A DNA stretch of 64,000 nt, from positions 351,752-415,751 of the forward strand of contig NZ_FQZB01000004.1 of NCBI RefSeq assembly GCF_900141845.1, in the 5' to 3' direction. A program made the position numbers and the translations under genes. The notes under the pieces were generated by a model. It saw nothing but the letters and a program-made list of their open reading frames with translations. It had not been told where the DNA came from and did no database searches. The stretch comes from Clostridium cavendishii DSM 21758. Lineage in GTDB: Bacteria; Bacillota; Clostridia; Clostridiales; Clostridiaceae. This document shows positions 1-9,270 of the stretch, piece by piece (position 1 is the first letter of the stretch; every line of letters begins with the position of its first letter).

Positions 1-1846
1 TATTAAAATCTTTTTTACCACCTTGTCTTATTCCTATATGCCCACCATAGTCTGGATGTGAATCATCATGACCTTCAGCTTGATACCCTTTTTCTAATAC
101 TAATTGTCCAAACTTATCAGTATAGTTATATAGTTTCTTTATAGTATCTAAGCCTCTTAAAAAAGGATTTTGTGTATATGCAATATTAAAGTCTATATAA
201 GATAAACTATTTTTTATATCTTCTCCACCTACGGGTATTTTCATATTTTCTCTATATAATATAGCTGCATCCTGCCAAGACACATTATTATCCTTATTTT
301 CATCTCTAGCAATTAATAACTCTAACCAAGGTAATTCTTTTTGATATAAATTACTTCCTAAATCAGTTTTATCCTTTAGAACTTCTCTATAAGTCCAAGT
401 TCCACTTGCTATTCCTGTTTTCTTATATATTCCTTGTTCATCTTGCCTATTTTCAGTAGTTACTACTGCTCTATTCCCACCTTCAATGGTATTATTATTT
501 ATTGTTACAGCAAAATCATTATTATTTAAAAAGGCATAGGTTTTTCCTTTTGCTCCTACTTCTGTTTCATCTACTGATTTAAATTCTTCAATTATATTGT
601 TCCAATCTCCTGTAGTCACAACAGATGCAATACTTCCCTTTTCTCTATTTGTTACTGCAGCCAAACTTTGAGATGGAAAGTTTAAATATTGTAATTTAAC
701 ATTGTTTTCTTTGACATCAGTTACTTCCATTCTTAGCTTATTATCATTAATAACAATTTTTAATGTAATAGCCATATTTAATTCTTTAATATTTAATTTA
801 TATTCTATAAAATTATCCTTTACAGTTGCTGTTACTTGTGGAATATATTTTTCGCCATTAACTTCAATTACATATAATTGTTCTTTTTCTCCAGCAAGTA
901 CCTTTTTATCCTCTTTCCATGTATAACTTACTACTCTAGGAAAATTTTTATCTACGACAACATCCATTTTGTCTGATTTAATGCTTACCAATTCTTCTTT
1001 TATCTCTGGTGGTGCTATTGGAGCTAGTTCTTGAACCTTAACATTATCTAAGGTTACAACTTTATTTCCATACCACCCACTTAAACCTATTTTTCCAGCC
1101 TTAGTTGGTAAATTAGTTATAGATGTTCTTCCTTTTGATTCATTATTTATAAATAATTCTACGTTGTTATCTTCCACTTTTACTTTGATTTTATACTTAA
1201 CATCTTTCTCTAGTTTAAAAGAACATGGAAAACTACCATATTGTCCTGCTCCATTTTTCCAAATCCATGATCCAGCATCATAACAGATAGCACCCCATTC
1301 TGTTTCTGAAAAATATCTAAATAATAATCCTATTCTTCCTTGATCACTATTTACTGTAAAATCAGTTTCATAAGTAAAATCCTTTACATTAGGACACTTC
1401 ATATCTACAGCTGTGGATACTCCATTCATCGGTATTTTAATATTTCCATCCTTAACTACTATAGTTCCTGTACTTTTTGTTATTTTATAATCTCCTTTAG
1501 TAGCATCTGTTTCAAAATCATTATTATAAGTTATAGCCTCACCCTTTACACTAACAGTAGCATCTGCCTTTAAGTCAGTCCCCTCAACCTTACCCTGAAC
1601 CTTAAATGTATTTGGTTTACTATATGAATCTTTGCTAATGCTTCCTCCCCCAATAAGTCTTGTCCATGTTAAACCTGCATAATCATCATAGTTTTGAATA
1701 TATGTTTTTTCAGTTACACTACTAGTATATTCTTGTTTAACATTTGATGTAGTTATATCACTAGCTAATGCATACTGTGGTATTTGACTTACTAACATTA
1801 TCACTGCAACAATACACGTAATCTTTTTACTCATAGATTTATTCAT
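1..1846 (-). CDS. GH101 endo-alpha-N-acetylgalactosaminidase, N-terminal 615 codons (runs off left edge)
   Basis: Secreted glycosidase that releases Gal-beta-1,3-GalNAc (core 1) from Ser/Thr of mucin glycoproteins. The minus-strand frame is open from an ATG at 1846 to the window edge. It begins with a signal peptide (MNKSMSKKITCIVAVIM..., probable cut near YALAS), then a beta-rich LamG-like module (roughly residues 100-260) and the start of the GH101 catalytic region. The most C-terminal visible part reads NVSWQDAAILYR, QNPFLRG, LEKGYQAEGHDDSHPDYG and HIGIRQGG, the characteristic GH101 segment. Clostridial and pneumococcal GH101 enzymes are usually well over 1000 residues, so most of the catalytic domain and any carbohydrate-binding modules lie outside. 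It starts 43 bp after the galT-like gene, so it is probably the last gene of the core-1 operon. Family assignment is firm; full architecture is unknown. Confidence 0.88.
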   Translation of the reverse strand, partial: MNKSMSKKITCIVAVIMLVSQIPQYALASDITTSNVKQEYTSSVTEKTYIQNYDDYAGLTWTRLIGGGSISKDSYSKPNTFKVQGKVEGTDLKADATVSVKGEAITYNNDFETDATKGDYKITKSTGTIVVKDGNIKIPMNGVSTAVDMKCPNVKDFTYETDFTVNSDQGRIGLLFRYFSETEWGAICYDAGSWIWKNGAGQYGSFPCSFKLEKDVKYKIKVKVEDNNVELFINNESKGRTSITNLPTKAGKIGLSGWYGNKVVTLDNVKVQELAPIAPPEIKEELVSIKSDKMDVVVDKNFPRVVSYTWKEDKKVLAGEKEQLYVIEVNGEKYIPQVTATVKDNFIEYKLNIKELNMAITLKIVINDNKLRMEVTDVKENNVKLQYLNFPSQSLAAVTNREKGSIASVVTTGDWNNIIEEFKSVDETEVGAKGKTYAFLNNNDFAVTINNNTIEGGNRAVVTTENRQDEQGIYKKTGIASGTWTYREVLKDKTDLGSNLYQKELPWLELLIARDENKDNNVSWQDAAILYRENMKIPVGGEDIKNSLSYIDFNIAYTQNPFLRGLDTIKKLYNYTDKFGQLVLEKGYQAEGHDDSHPDYGGHIGIRQGGKKDFN

Positions 1847-1889
1847 AATAAATCCCCCCATAAAATCAGAATAATTAATTCATTAAATT

Positions 1890-3389
1890 TTATTGACTAT
1901 TATTTAGAAATTCCATAAATCTGTTAAATGCTTGCGCTCCTTTTCCATCAAGTTTAAATACACCACAATCAATTAATACATCTTTAAATACTAACCCTAT
2001 TTCTTCTTTAATAATATCATCTACTGCTTCTATAGCTATGACTCCTCTTTTTTTCAAAATAGCATCTAACCACATTTTATGACTTTCTATTTTTTTAGAA
2101 TATTCATTAGATAACAAGTACTTTTTCATTGCTTTTATCTCTGATGTTAATCTTGCTGGTAGTACAGCTAATCCCATAACTTCAATTAAACCTATATTTT
2201 CTTTCTTTATATGATGTAAATTTTCGTGTGGATGAAAAATTCCCAAAGGATATTCCTTAGTACATCGATTATTCCTAAGAACTAAATCAATCTCATACTT
2301 ATTATTTTTAAATCTTGCTATAGGCGTTATAGTGTTATGAGGAACATCTCCTGTATAAGCACTTATATCTATATCTTCATCTGAATAGCCGCTCCATACC
2401 TTTAAAATTTTATCTGAAAGGTTTATTAATTCCTCCTTATTACTACTTATTAATCTCATAACAGTTAAAGGCCATTTTAATCTTTGTACTTCTACTTCTT
2501 TAAACTCTTCTATAATATATGTTTCTTCTATACTAGCCTCTTCTATCGGAAATTTATATAAACCGCCTTGATAATGATCATGAGATAATATAGAACCTCC
2601 AACTATCGGTAGGTCTGCATTAGAACCTATAAAATAATCTTTAAACTTACTTACAAATTCTAAAAGTTTTACAAAAGTGTCTCTATTTATTTTCATTGAA
2701 GTATGATTTGAATTTAGTATTATTAAATGCTGATTGAAATAAAGATATGGTGAATACTGCAAGAACCATTGCTCATTATTAAGTTCTAAAGGAATAATTC
2801 TATGATTACTTCTAGATGGGTAATTAAATCTTCCTTCATACCCTTCACATTCCTTACATAATACACACCTTGGATATGCACTTTGAGGGGTATTTACTGC
2901 TTTTGCTATTTCTTTTGGATCCTTTTCTGGTTTTGACATATTTATTGTAATATCAATACTTCCATATTCCGTTTGAGTTTTCCATTTAAGATCTTTTTTG
3001 ATTCTATCAAGTCGTATATAATTTGAAGCAGTGCTTAAATTATAATAATAATCCATAGCTAATTCAGGTTCCTTATTATACTTTTTATAAAAGTCTTTTA
3101 TAATCTCAGAAGGCCTCGGCATTAATGCACCCATAAGTCTTGTATCTAATAAGTCTTTTTCTGTTATATTATCTTCTATTAATCTATTTTTGACAGACCA
3201 TCTAAGTATATTGTTTAATATATCCTCTAATGGTTTTTCATCGATTTCTTTGTTTTCATCTTTGAAATCATATAGTTTTAGTATTTCTAATATTTTATTG
3301 CGAGTATATATTACATCCTCTATTTCTAATAACTCGTTCCTTAATCCATACTCTATAAGATTATTTATTTCCTTATAAATGCCACTCAT
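1890..3389 (-). CDS. galT: UDP-glucose--hexose-1-phosphate uridylyltransferase, GalT2 type
   Basis: Transfers UMP from UDP-glucose to galactose-1-phosphate (perhaps also HexNAc-1-P), the step after galacto-N-biose phosphorolysis in the Leloir-like pathway. The 499-aa length and segments such as ALMPRPSEI, YPRCVLCKECEGYEGRFNYPSR, HDHYQGG and GIFHPHENLHHIKKENIG match the long Firmicute GalT2 family, distinct from the roughly 350-aa E. coli GalT. The frame is open 27 codons further upstream, but the ATG at 3389 (MSGIYKEIN) has an AGGGTGG ribosome site at good spacing and fits the family length. It lies 114 bp after the kinase gene and 43 bp before GH101. Bifidobacterium uses a GalT2-type enzyme (LnpC) in the equivalent pathway. 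No galE is in the window. Confidence 0.88.
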   Translation of the reverse strand: MSGIYKEINNLIEYGLRNELLEIEDVIYTRNKILEILKLYDFKDENKEIDEKPLEDILNNILRWSVKNRLIEDNITEKDLLDTRLMGALMPRPSEIIKDFYKKYNKEPELAMDYYYNLSTASNYIRLDRIKKDLKWKTQTEYGSIDITINMSKPEKDPKEIAKAVNTPQSAYPRCVLCKECEGYEGRFNYPSRSNHRIIPLELNNEQWFLQYSPYLYFNQHLIILNSNHTSMKINRDTFVKLLEFVSKFKDYFIGSNADLPIVGGSILSHDHYQGGLYKFPIEEASIEETYIIEEFKEVEVQRLKWPLTVMRLISSNKEELINLSDKILKVWSGYSDEDIDISAYTGDVPHNTITPIARFKNNKYEIDLVLRNNRCTKEYPLGIFHPHENLHHIKKENIGLIEVMGLAVLPARLTSEIKAMKKYLLSNEYSKKIESHKMWLDAILKKRGVIAIEAVDDIIKEEIGLVFKDVLIDCGVFKLDGKGAQAFNRFMEFLNNSQ

Positions 3390-3503
3390 AATATCAATCC
3401 ACCCTTTAATTCTTCTAAAATAGTCAGTATATATTAGATTAATTTCAAAAATAATAGACCTAAAATACATGGTGTATTGGTCTACTATTTTCTTTTATAT
3501 GAT

Positions 3504-4454
3504 TCATCTAAATTTATAGTTCTTTGGTATAGTTCTTCCTGATAGTAAATACGCCATAAGCGCTGCACCATTCCATGGATCTAGTTCAGGTTCTTGAATT
3601 TTACAATTTAACTTACTCGCGCTTATAAATTCCTTTAATGGATTTAAAACAAGCTCACCTGTGTTAAAAACTCCTCCTGTATAAGAAACTATAAACTCTT
3701 CTTCAAAATCAAGTTCTTTTGCTAATGTATCTATGTGTAAAAACAATTCATAGGCTGCATCTTTAAATATTTCTTTGCAAGCTGTGCAACCTTCATTTGC
3801 TGCCAATGAACCTATCTTAGAAAATTTAGCAATCTCAGTCCTTGATTGTTTGTATTCATTGAATATTAAATCTACAATTCCATAATAACAATTTATTTTC
3901 ATCTCTCTTTCTAGAACTTCAACTAATTGGGTTCTAGGTTTTCTTCCGTCTTTTTGTTTTGTATATTCGTTTATAACCTTTAAAGCTATAGCATGAGCAC
4001 TTCCATCATCTCCTATTATAGGTCCCCATCCGCCTACTCTAGCCGATTTTCCTAGCTTATTCTTACCAAATGCTATACTCCCTGTTCCTGATACTATATT
4101 TATACCTTCTTTACACCCTGTACCTGCGGCCCACCCTGCAACTGAATCATTATCTACTGTGTATGGTACTTCAATTAATATTTCTTCTATCACTTTATCT
4201 ATTATTTTTTTATCTTCTATGCTCTCACCATAACCTGGCACTGCTAAAAAAATATATGTTAATTCATTTATTCTTATATTAACTTTTTTGCAAATTTCAT
4301 CAATAGATTTTTTTATTTGTTCTTTTAATTCTTCTACTCCTATTTGATGAATATGAATTGTCCCTTTTTCTATATCTACTAATCTCTCAAATTCCTCATT
4401 TATTAAAACATATCTAGTTTTAGTTCCTCCACCATCTACTCCTAGAAAGTACAT
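3504..4454 (-). CDS. BadF/BadG-family sugar kinase, probable N-acetylhexosamine kinase
   Basis: ATP-dependent kinase of the BadF/BadG/BcrA/BcrD ATPase clan, which includes mammalian-type N-acetylglucosamine kinases. The 316-aa protein starts with the phosphate-1 loop MYFLGVDGGGTKTRYVL and has a second nucleotide-binding segment NIVSGTGSIAFG near residue 118, with a conserved GGWGPIIGDDGSA stretch after it. In this operon the obvious substrate is the GalNAc (or GlcNAc) freed by the GH112 phosphorylase. Bifidobacteria use an unrelated anomeric kinase (NahK) at this step, so the phosphorylated position (C1 or C6) is open here. A terminator-like hairpin separates it from the binding-protein gene upstream. 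Substrate is inferred from context. Confidence 0.8.
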   Translation of the reverse strand: MYFLGVDGGGTKTRYVLINEEFERLVDIEKGTIHIHQIGVEELKEQIKKSIDEICKKVNIRINELTYIFLAVPGYGESIEDKKIIDKVIEEILIEVPYTVDNDSVAGWAAGTGCKEGINIVSGTGSIAFGKNKLGKSARVGGWGPIIGDDGSAHAIALKVINEYTKQKDGRKPRTQLVEVLEREMKINCYYGIVDLIFNEYKQSRTEIAKFSKIGSLAANEGCTACKEIFKDAAYELFLHIDTLAKELDFEEEFIVSYTGGVFNTGELVLNPLKEFISASKLNCKIQEPELDPWNGAALMAYLLSGRTIPKNYKFR

Positions 4455-4523
4455 TTATATCACATCCTAAATAAATTTTTTATAACTTTTAGTAATTTTA
4501 CACTATATTTAGGTTTTTAAAAA

Positions 4524-4550
4524 GGGGATGCCTAATTTTCTAACATCCCC
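4524..4550 (-). terminator. Stem-loop between binding-protein and kinase genes
   Basis: GGGGATG pairs with CATCCCC across a 13-nt loop and on the minus strand is followed by CTTTTTAAAA. It sits 15 bp after the binding-protein stop codon. A partial terminator here would give high binding-protein mRNA and lower expression of kinase, galT and GH101, a common arrangement in ABC operons. Confidence 0.7.
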
Positions 4551-4565
4551 TACAATTTTTAATGT

Positions 4566-5915
4566 CTATTTTTTAATTATTGCTACTCTTAATTTATTAC
4601 TTGCATCATCTAAAGCATTTTGCCAATCTGCCACTGTTTTATTTCCAGTCATTACTGAATCAATTGTTCCTGTATAAATATCATTAAAATTAACACCTTC
4701 TACTGGAGTTGTAGCAACAAAATTACCCATTATTGGCAATGCTCCATTATCATAAACACTTAACATTTCTATTTGTAAAGGAGATAAGTACTTCTTTGCT
4801 ATATCTATTGATCCTTTAACTGGAACAACAGCTTTTGCATTTTCTGCAATTATAGCAACTGCTTCATCACTATACATATAAGCCATAAAATCTTCTGCTA
4901 ATTCTTTATTAGCTGCATCCTTTGGAATATACATTTGTTCTAAGAAGTTATAAGAATATCTGTCTCCACCATCTTTAAATGATGGGTATGCCATGAATCC
5001 CCATTCAAAGCCATTAGCTCTTGGAGCATCCTTCATTTCATCTGGTAACCAGGTTCCATTTGGTATAAATAATGCTTTATTATCTAAAACTAATTGTTGG
5101 TTATTTTTAAATCCTTGTGAATTTGCATTTGGCACAACTGTTGGTTCTAAATAGTTTTTCATTTTTCCTATTGTATCTAAAACAGTTTTAGATTCAGAAG
5201 TCTTCCAGAATCCTTCCTTATAGCTCATTGCTCCTTGAAAAGTATCAACCCCACCTGATGCTGCTAGCATTGATCCAAGTGTTGTATCAAAATATCCAGC
5301 TGTAGAATATGCAAGTAATGCAGTTCCATCTTTTTTAGCCTTATCTCCTAAAGCAAACATTTGATCCCAAGTTTTTGGAAGTTCATAACCTTTTTCTTTA
5401 AATAATGTTTTATTATAGAACAATCCTGTTGGACTATAGAATAGTGGAGCTAAATATGTTTTTCCATCTGAATAAGGATTAGTTGCGGAAGTCTTTAAAA
5501 AACCTGGTAAAATCTTATCCTTTACCTTTACTTTTTCACCTGGAACATCTTTTTCTAAAACTTCAGTTAAATCTTGTAAAGATTGTTCCTTTATAAATGT
5601 TTCTGTTAATGCATCCTTTCTATTAGTTGCTAAATATACAAAGTCTGGTATATTTCCAGATTGTATTTGAGGCCTTATTTTTTCTTCAAGATTTGAAGAG
5701 ACTGTTAGCTCAACTGTAACACCTTTATGAGTCTTTTCAAAATTCTCTTTTAATTTTTCCCAGTAAACTTTTCCATAACCACCTTCGAAGGCTGCAATTT
5801 TAAGAGTTTTTCCCTTATCCTTAGCCTCATCCTTCTTTGTGTCTCCACTACATCCTGCAAACATAGAAGTAATCATAACTGCACTTAATATAAAAGCTAA
5901 TTTCCCTTTTCTCAT
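4566..5915 (-). CDS. Sugar ABC transporter substrate-binding lipoprotein (probable galacto-N-biose/lacto-N-biose binder)
   Basis: Extracellular solute-binding protein of the family 1 sugar type, 449 aa. The N-terminus is a lipoprotein signal with lipobox FAGC (MRKGKLAFILSAVMITSMFAGCSGD). The body shows typical motifs such as NPYSDGKTYLAPLFYSPTGLFYNK, PKTWDQMF and FIPNGTW. It should capture the disaccharide released by GH101 and deliver it to the two permeases encoded upstream. An AraC-type direct repeat (5996-6027) lies 81-112 bp upstream, suggesting its own regulated promoter within the operon. No ATPase gene is present here, so a shared MsmK/MsiK-type ATPase elsewhere probably powers import. 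The ligand is inferred from the neighbours. Confidence 0.85.
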   Translation of the reverse strand: MRKGKLAFILSAVMITSMFAGCSGDTKKDEAKDKGKTLKIAAFEGGYGKVYWEKLKENFEKTHKGVTVELTVSSNLEEKIRPQIQSGNIPDFVYLATNRKDALTETFIKEQSLQDLTEVLEKDVPGEKVKVKDKILPGFLKTSATNPYSDGKTYLAPLFYSPTGLFYNKTLFKEKGYELPKTWDQMFALGDKAKKDGTALLAYSTAGYFDTTLGSMLAASGGVDTFQGAMSYKEGFWKTSESKTVLDTIGKMKNYLEPTVVPNANSQGFKNNQQLVLDNKALFIPNGTWLPDEMKDAPRANGFEWGFMAYPSFKDGGDRYSYNFLEQMYIPKDAANKELAEDFMAYMYSDEAVAIIAENAKAVVPVKGSIDIAKKYLSPLQIEMLSVYDNGALPIMGNFVATTPVEGVNFNDIYTGTIDSVMTGNKTVADWQNALDDASNKLRVAIIKK

Positions 5916-5995
5916 AATTATATCCTCCCTAGATCCCCTGAAATTATTAATTTCTATATTTTAATTTTATTGCTTTGTAAACGATTTTTCTACAA

Positions 5996-6027
5996 TATAA
6001 TTGCTAGTTTATACAGTTATATTGCTA
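5996..6027. promoter_or_regulatory. Probable AraC-family operator (21-bp direct repeat) before the binding-protein gene
   Basis: TATAATTGCTA at 5996-6006 is repeated as TTATATTGCTA at 6017-6027, a 21-bp period equal to two helical turns, as expected for AraC/XylS dimers. Almost the same pair with the same 21-bp period occurs before the permease operon at 10260-10291. Confidence 0.6.
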
Positions 6028-6183
6028 TCTGTACTTTCTGTTATACATATATAACTCCGATAATATTCCAGCTGTTCCAATCATCATTATAAGTAAGCCA
6101 TTATAGCCCCTAACATAATTTCCCTTTACAACAAGTCCAATAAACAAAAGAAATAAAATTATATATATAAACTTCTTGCTCAT
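6025..6183 (-). CDS. 52-aa membrane protein, unrecognised function
   Basis: Short ORF with a strong GGAGGA ribosome site (GGAGGATGCTTTA then ATG), 19 bp after the GH112 stop codon. The product MSKKFIYIILFLLFIGLVV... has two predicted membrane segments (about residues 5-20 and 27-45) with a glycine/tyrosine-rich turn (GNYVRGYNG) between them, and ends in YNRKYR. Small two-helix proteins of this pattern sit next to GH112 genes in other Firmicutes and may be those catalogued as DUF6903, from memory and not verified. A role with the sugar permease is only a guess. It overlaps the operator at 5996-6027 by 3 bp. Confidence 0.65.
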   Translation of the reverse strand: MSKKFIYIILFLLFIGLVVKGNYVRGYNGLLIMMIGTAGILSELYMYNRKYR

Positions 6184-6202
6184 TAAAGCATCCTCCTATA
6201 AT

Positions 6203-8374
6203 CTATATTTCTATCCATCTTATTTCAGCTGGAGCTAAAAACATTTTTTCTCCTATACCATTTCCATCATAAACTATAGTCTCTTGATTTTCATTTGAGT
6301 TATTTATGACAGCATATTTTTTAGATTCTAAATATGCTGATACTTCACAATTTATATTGTCAGCATACCATTTCTTTAATTGTGATTCCTTATTAGCTGC
6401 ATAATAGCAACTTCTTAATAATATACGACTATTTTGAGGTGAGTATGGTAACCCCGCAATATAAACACTTCTACCTTTTCCATAGCTATTTGCACTCATT
6501 AATAGATTTCCATCTTTATAACTAATAATCTCTGTACTTTCTTTTAATGCGTATACATTTTTTTGACTTTCTCCAAAATCAATAGACTCAGTTATATCAT
6601 CAGTTATAAAATGATTATCTAATTTGGTCTTAAAATATTTATCTGTACTTAATGAAAAACCTAATTCTTTATCTACTCCTAAAGCATCTGATAATTGGAA
6701 AAAGTGTCCTCCATTTAATACTGCTGAAGGTTCTCCAACACCTATAAATCCTCCACCATTATATATCCATTCCTTTATTTTAGTTATAAGCTCTATATCT
6801 AACCATTTTTCGCCACCACTAAAAGCTGTACCTGCATCCCCTGCATTAATAATTACATCTATATCGCTTGATATTCCATTGTTTTTTATATCATCAAAGC
6901 TTATAAAGCTTACATCTACACTCATACCACTTAAAGCCTCATTTACTCCAAGATAAGTATATATTTGCTTATACCATAAAGCATGTGCTACCATATGAGT
7001 TTGCCAGCTTCTTAATTTACCCCAGCAATTTAATACAGCTACCTTTAACCCACAATATGGTTTATTTCCATTTATATTATTATAAATCAATCTAAATTCA
7101 TCACATACACGCGATATATATTCAACAAACTTAGGAAACTTATATGCAAGTGATAAATATCCACCATAGCCTATTCTATCTACTGGTTTCCTCATGATTG
7201 CTCTACGAGCTGTGATCCAATTATCTCTAGCTTCTATTGTAGGATCATTTCCTTCATAAAATGTATCAGGAAAGAAATATGGTAAAAATCTTCCTTCTGT
7301 GTATTTAACACCTGGTATTTCTGAAATCATTCTTAAAGTAGTACCGTTACCTACAGATCCAACTACTGCATCTAATCCTATATTTTCAAAATACTTGCCA
7401 TAAGGCTCTGTTCCAATCCAATTATCACCTAAAAACATCATTGCTTCTCTTCCATGTTCGTGTGTTATATCCACTAATTTTTTTACATTCTTAGAAACAA
7501 ACTGTTGCTGAAAATCTATATAATCTAAATACTCTTTAGTTGGAACTCTAAAAGTACTATTATAATATCCATTATCTATTAAATGCTCTGGTCTTAACTT
7601 ATAGCCTTTTTCCTTTTCAAATTCCCTTAAAGCTTCTGCACTTACACTAGAACTATATCCAAACCAATCAACATACTTTTCTTTAGCTAAATTATTAAAT
7701 ACTAAAGTAAAATGATAGAAGAATGTTGTAAATCTTATTACATCTGTCTCTGGATGCTCATCAAGCCATTTATGCATAGCTTCAAAAATATATTTATTAG
7801 TTTTTGCGTTTCTAGCATCAAAAGGCATTTCATGAGGTTTGTCTCCCCAATTATTTGTAATATGATTATACATTTGCGTTGGATCCCATAAGCAGTAAGC
7901 TAAAAATGATACAGTATATTCATGCCATTTTTTTGTTTCTTTTATAGTTACAGTTACATTTTCTTCATTGTAATCCCACTTATCAATTTCCACTACTTCT
8001 CCTGTAGTTCTATCAATTACTTCCCAAAATTCCTTAACATCATGATAAGAATCAGGTTGTACTTGTTGATCAAAATACCCTTCCATTATCTTTATTGTAA
8101 GTGAATCCTTTGTTGCGAGAATATGATTTGTCATTAAATAAGTTTGTTGTAATTCTTTAATATTTGCATTAGCCCATTCATTATCACCACGAGCTACAAA
8201 ATACGTAGAATATATTTTTTCAGCAGCTCCCTTTATTTCCTTCGGTAACTTAAACCCATCACAATCTCTTATAGCATCAGCTCCTAACTTCTCAACTATT
8301 TCCATAGTTTCTTTTATAAAGTCGTTATCTGTTGGTATAGTTACTCGTCCATGTTTTAAATTATCTTTTATCAT
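6203..8374 (-). CDS. GH112 1,3-beta-galactosyl-N-acetylhexosamine phosphorylase
   Basis: Cytosolic phosphorylase that splits Gal-beta-1,3-GalNAc (galacto-N-biose) and/or Gal-beta-1,3-GlcNAc (lacto-N-biose) with inorganic phosphate into galactose-1-phosphate and N-acetylhexosamine. The 723-aa length is usual for GH112. Landmarks are RVTIPTDNDF near the N-terminus, GADAIRDCDGF (31-41) and AMMFLGDNWIGTEP, whose Asp317 corresponds to the proposed general acid of the bifidobacterial enzyme. The start codon overlaps the upstream permease stop by 4 bp (ATGA), so the genes are translationally coupled. With GH101 in the same operon, galacto-N-biose is the more likely physiological substrate. A galacto-N-biose-preferring GH112 has been characterised in C. 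perfringens. Confidence 0.93.
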   Translation of the reverse strand: MIKDNLKHGRVTIPTDNDFIKETMEIVEKLGADAIRDCDGFKLPKEIKGAAEKIYSTYFVARGDNEWANANIKELQQTYLMTNHILATKDSLTIKIMEGYFDQQVQPDSYHDVKEFWEVIDRTTGEVVEIDKWDYNEENVTVTIKETKKWHEYTVSFLAYCLWDPTQMYNHITNNWGDKPHEMPFDARNAKTNKYIFEAMHKWLDEHPETDVIRFTTFFYHFTLVFNNLAKEKYVDWFGYSSSVSAEALREFEKEKGYKLRPEHLIDNGYYNSTFRVPTKEYLDYIDFQQQFVSKNVKKLVDITHEHGREAMMFLGDNWIGTEPYGKYFENIGLDAVVGSVGNGTTLRMISEIPGVKYTEGRFLPYFFPDTFYEGNDPTIEARDNWITARRAIMRKPVDRIGYGGYLSLAYKFPKFVEYISRVCDEFRLIYNNINGNKPYCGLKVAVLNCWGKLRSWQTHMVAHALWYKQIYTYLGVNEALSGMSVDVSFISFDDIKNNGISSDIDVIINAGDAGTAFSGGEKWLDIELITKIKEWIYNGGGFIGVGEPSAVLNGGHFFQLSDALGVDKELGFSLSTDKYFKTKLDNHFITDDITESIDFGESQKNVYALKESTEIISYKDGNLLMSANSYGKGRSVYIAGLPYSPQNSRILLRSCYYAANKESQLKKWYADNINCEVSAYLESKKYAVINNSNENQETIVYDGNGIGEKMFLAPAEIRWIEI

Positions 8375-9261
8375 TCCTTCATACCTCCTATTGTCATTCC
8401 TTCTGTTAATTTTTTCTGCACTAAAATATAAAGTATTATTGTTGGTATCATAACAATTACTAAACCTGCATACATTGCGCCATAATCTGTAGCTGTCTTT
8501 TGTACTTGCATTAAATTTATCAACCCTAATGGTAACGTTTTAGATTTATTTGGCAATAAAGTTAATGCAATTATATATTCATTCCAAAAAGCTAAAAAAT
8601 TAAATAATATTACTGTTATGATGCTTGGCCTAGCCATTGGAATAATAACATTGGTTAAGGTTTTCAAATAAGTACATCCATCTATATAAGCTGCTTCTTC
8701 GTAAGCCTTTGGTAAAGACTTCAAATAGCTTGTTAATAAATAGATAGTAAAAGGTAATGCGGTCGATGCATAAATTAAACTTAAAACTATTCTACTGTCT
8801 AAAAACAAAGTCATAGTTGCCGGAAGAGAAAAAATTTGTTTTATTGCTTTTTCTCCATCTAATACTAATAAAAATATTGGTACTACTATATAGTTAACAT
8901 TTATAAATAAACCTGCTGAAAATAATGTATCTAAAACTCGTTTACTTTTAAATTCAAACCTTGATAAAACATAAGCTGCTGGTATTGCTACAACTAAAAG
9001 TATAATTAATGCTAATGCCGTTACTACTATAGAATTAATAAAATACTCCCCCATATGTGCGTCCACAAAAGCTTTTCTAAAATTCTCAAGATACATCCCT
9101 TTGGGTAGCGCCCATGGATTACCATAAAACTCCGATTTATGCTTAAATGCTGCTAGAATAGACCACCCCAGAGGAACTATTATACTTATTGCAAATATAC
9201 TTAAACATAAATATATAAAAAACTTATATAATTTATCAGCTGACATCTTCTTAATCATCAT
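8371..9261 (-). CDS. Sugar ABC transporter permease, MalG-like
   Basis: Inner-membrane permease, 296 aa, about six membrane helices. The cytoplasmic EAA loop is readable as EEAAYIDGCTYLKTLTNVIIPMARPS (about residues 188-213), which contacts the ATPase. It forms the translocation pore with the permease encoded just upstream (9 bp gap) and receives sugar from the lipoprotein at 4566-5915. The ATG pair at 9261/9258 follows AGGGAGGG, so either may be used. Stop and GH112 start overlap. Confidence 0.88.
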   Translation of the reverse strand: MMIKKMSADKLYKFFIYLCLSIFAISIIVPLGWSILAAFKHKSEFYGNPWALPKGMYLENFRKAFVDAHMGEYFINSIVVTALALIILLVVAIPAAYVLSRFEFKSKRVLDTLFSAGLFINVNYIVVPIFLLVLDGEKAIKQIFSLPATMTLFLDSRIVLSLIYASTALPFTIYLLTSYLKSLPKAYEEAAYIDGCTYLKTLTNVIIPMARPSIITVILFNFLAFWNEYIIALTLLPNKSKTLPLGLINLMQVQKTATDYGAMYAGLVIVMIPTIILYILVQKKLTEGMTIGGMKE

Positions 9262-9270
9262 ATTCCCTCC

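Noticed and set aside
6624..6956. 110-aa plus-strand ORF opposite GH112
   Set aside because: Lies wholly within the well-supported GH112 gene, has a Pro/Ser-rich low-quality protein and no ribosome site.
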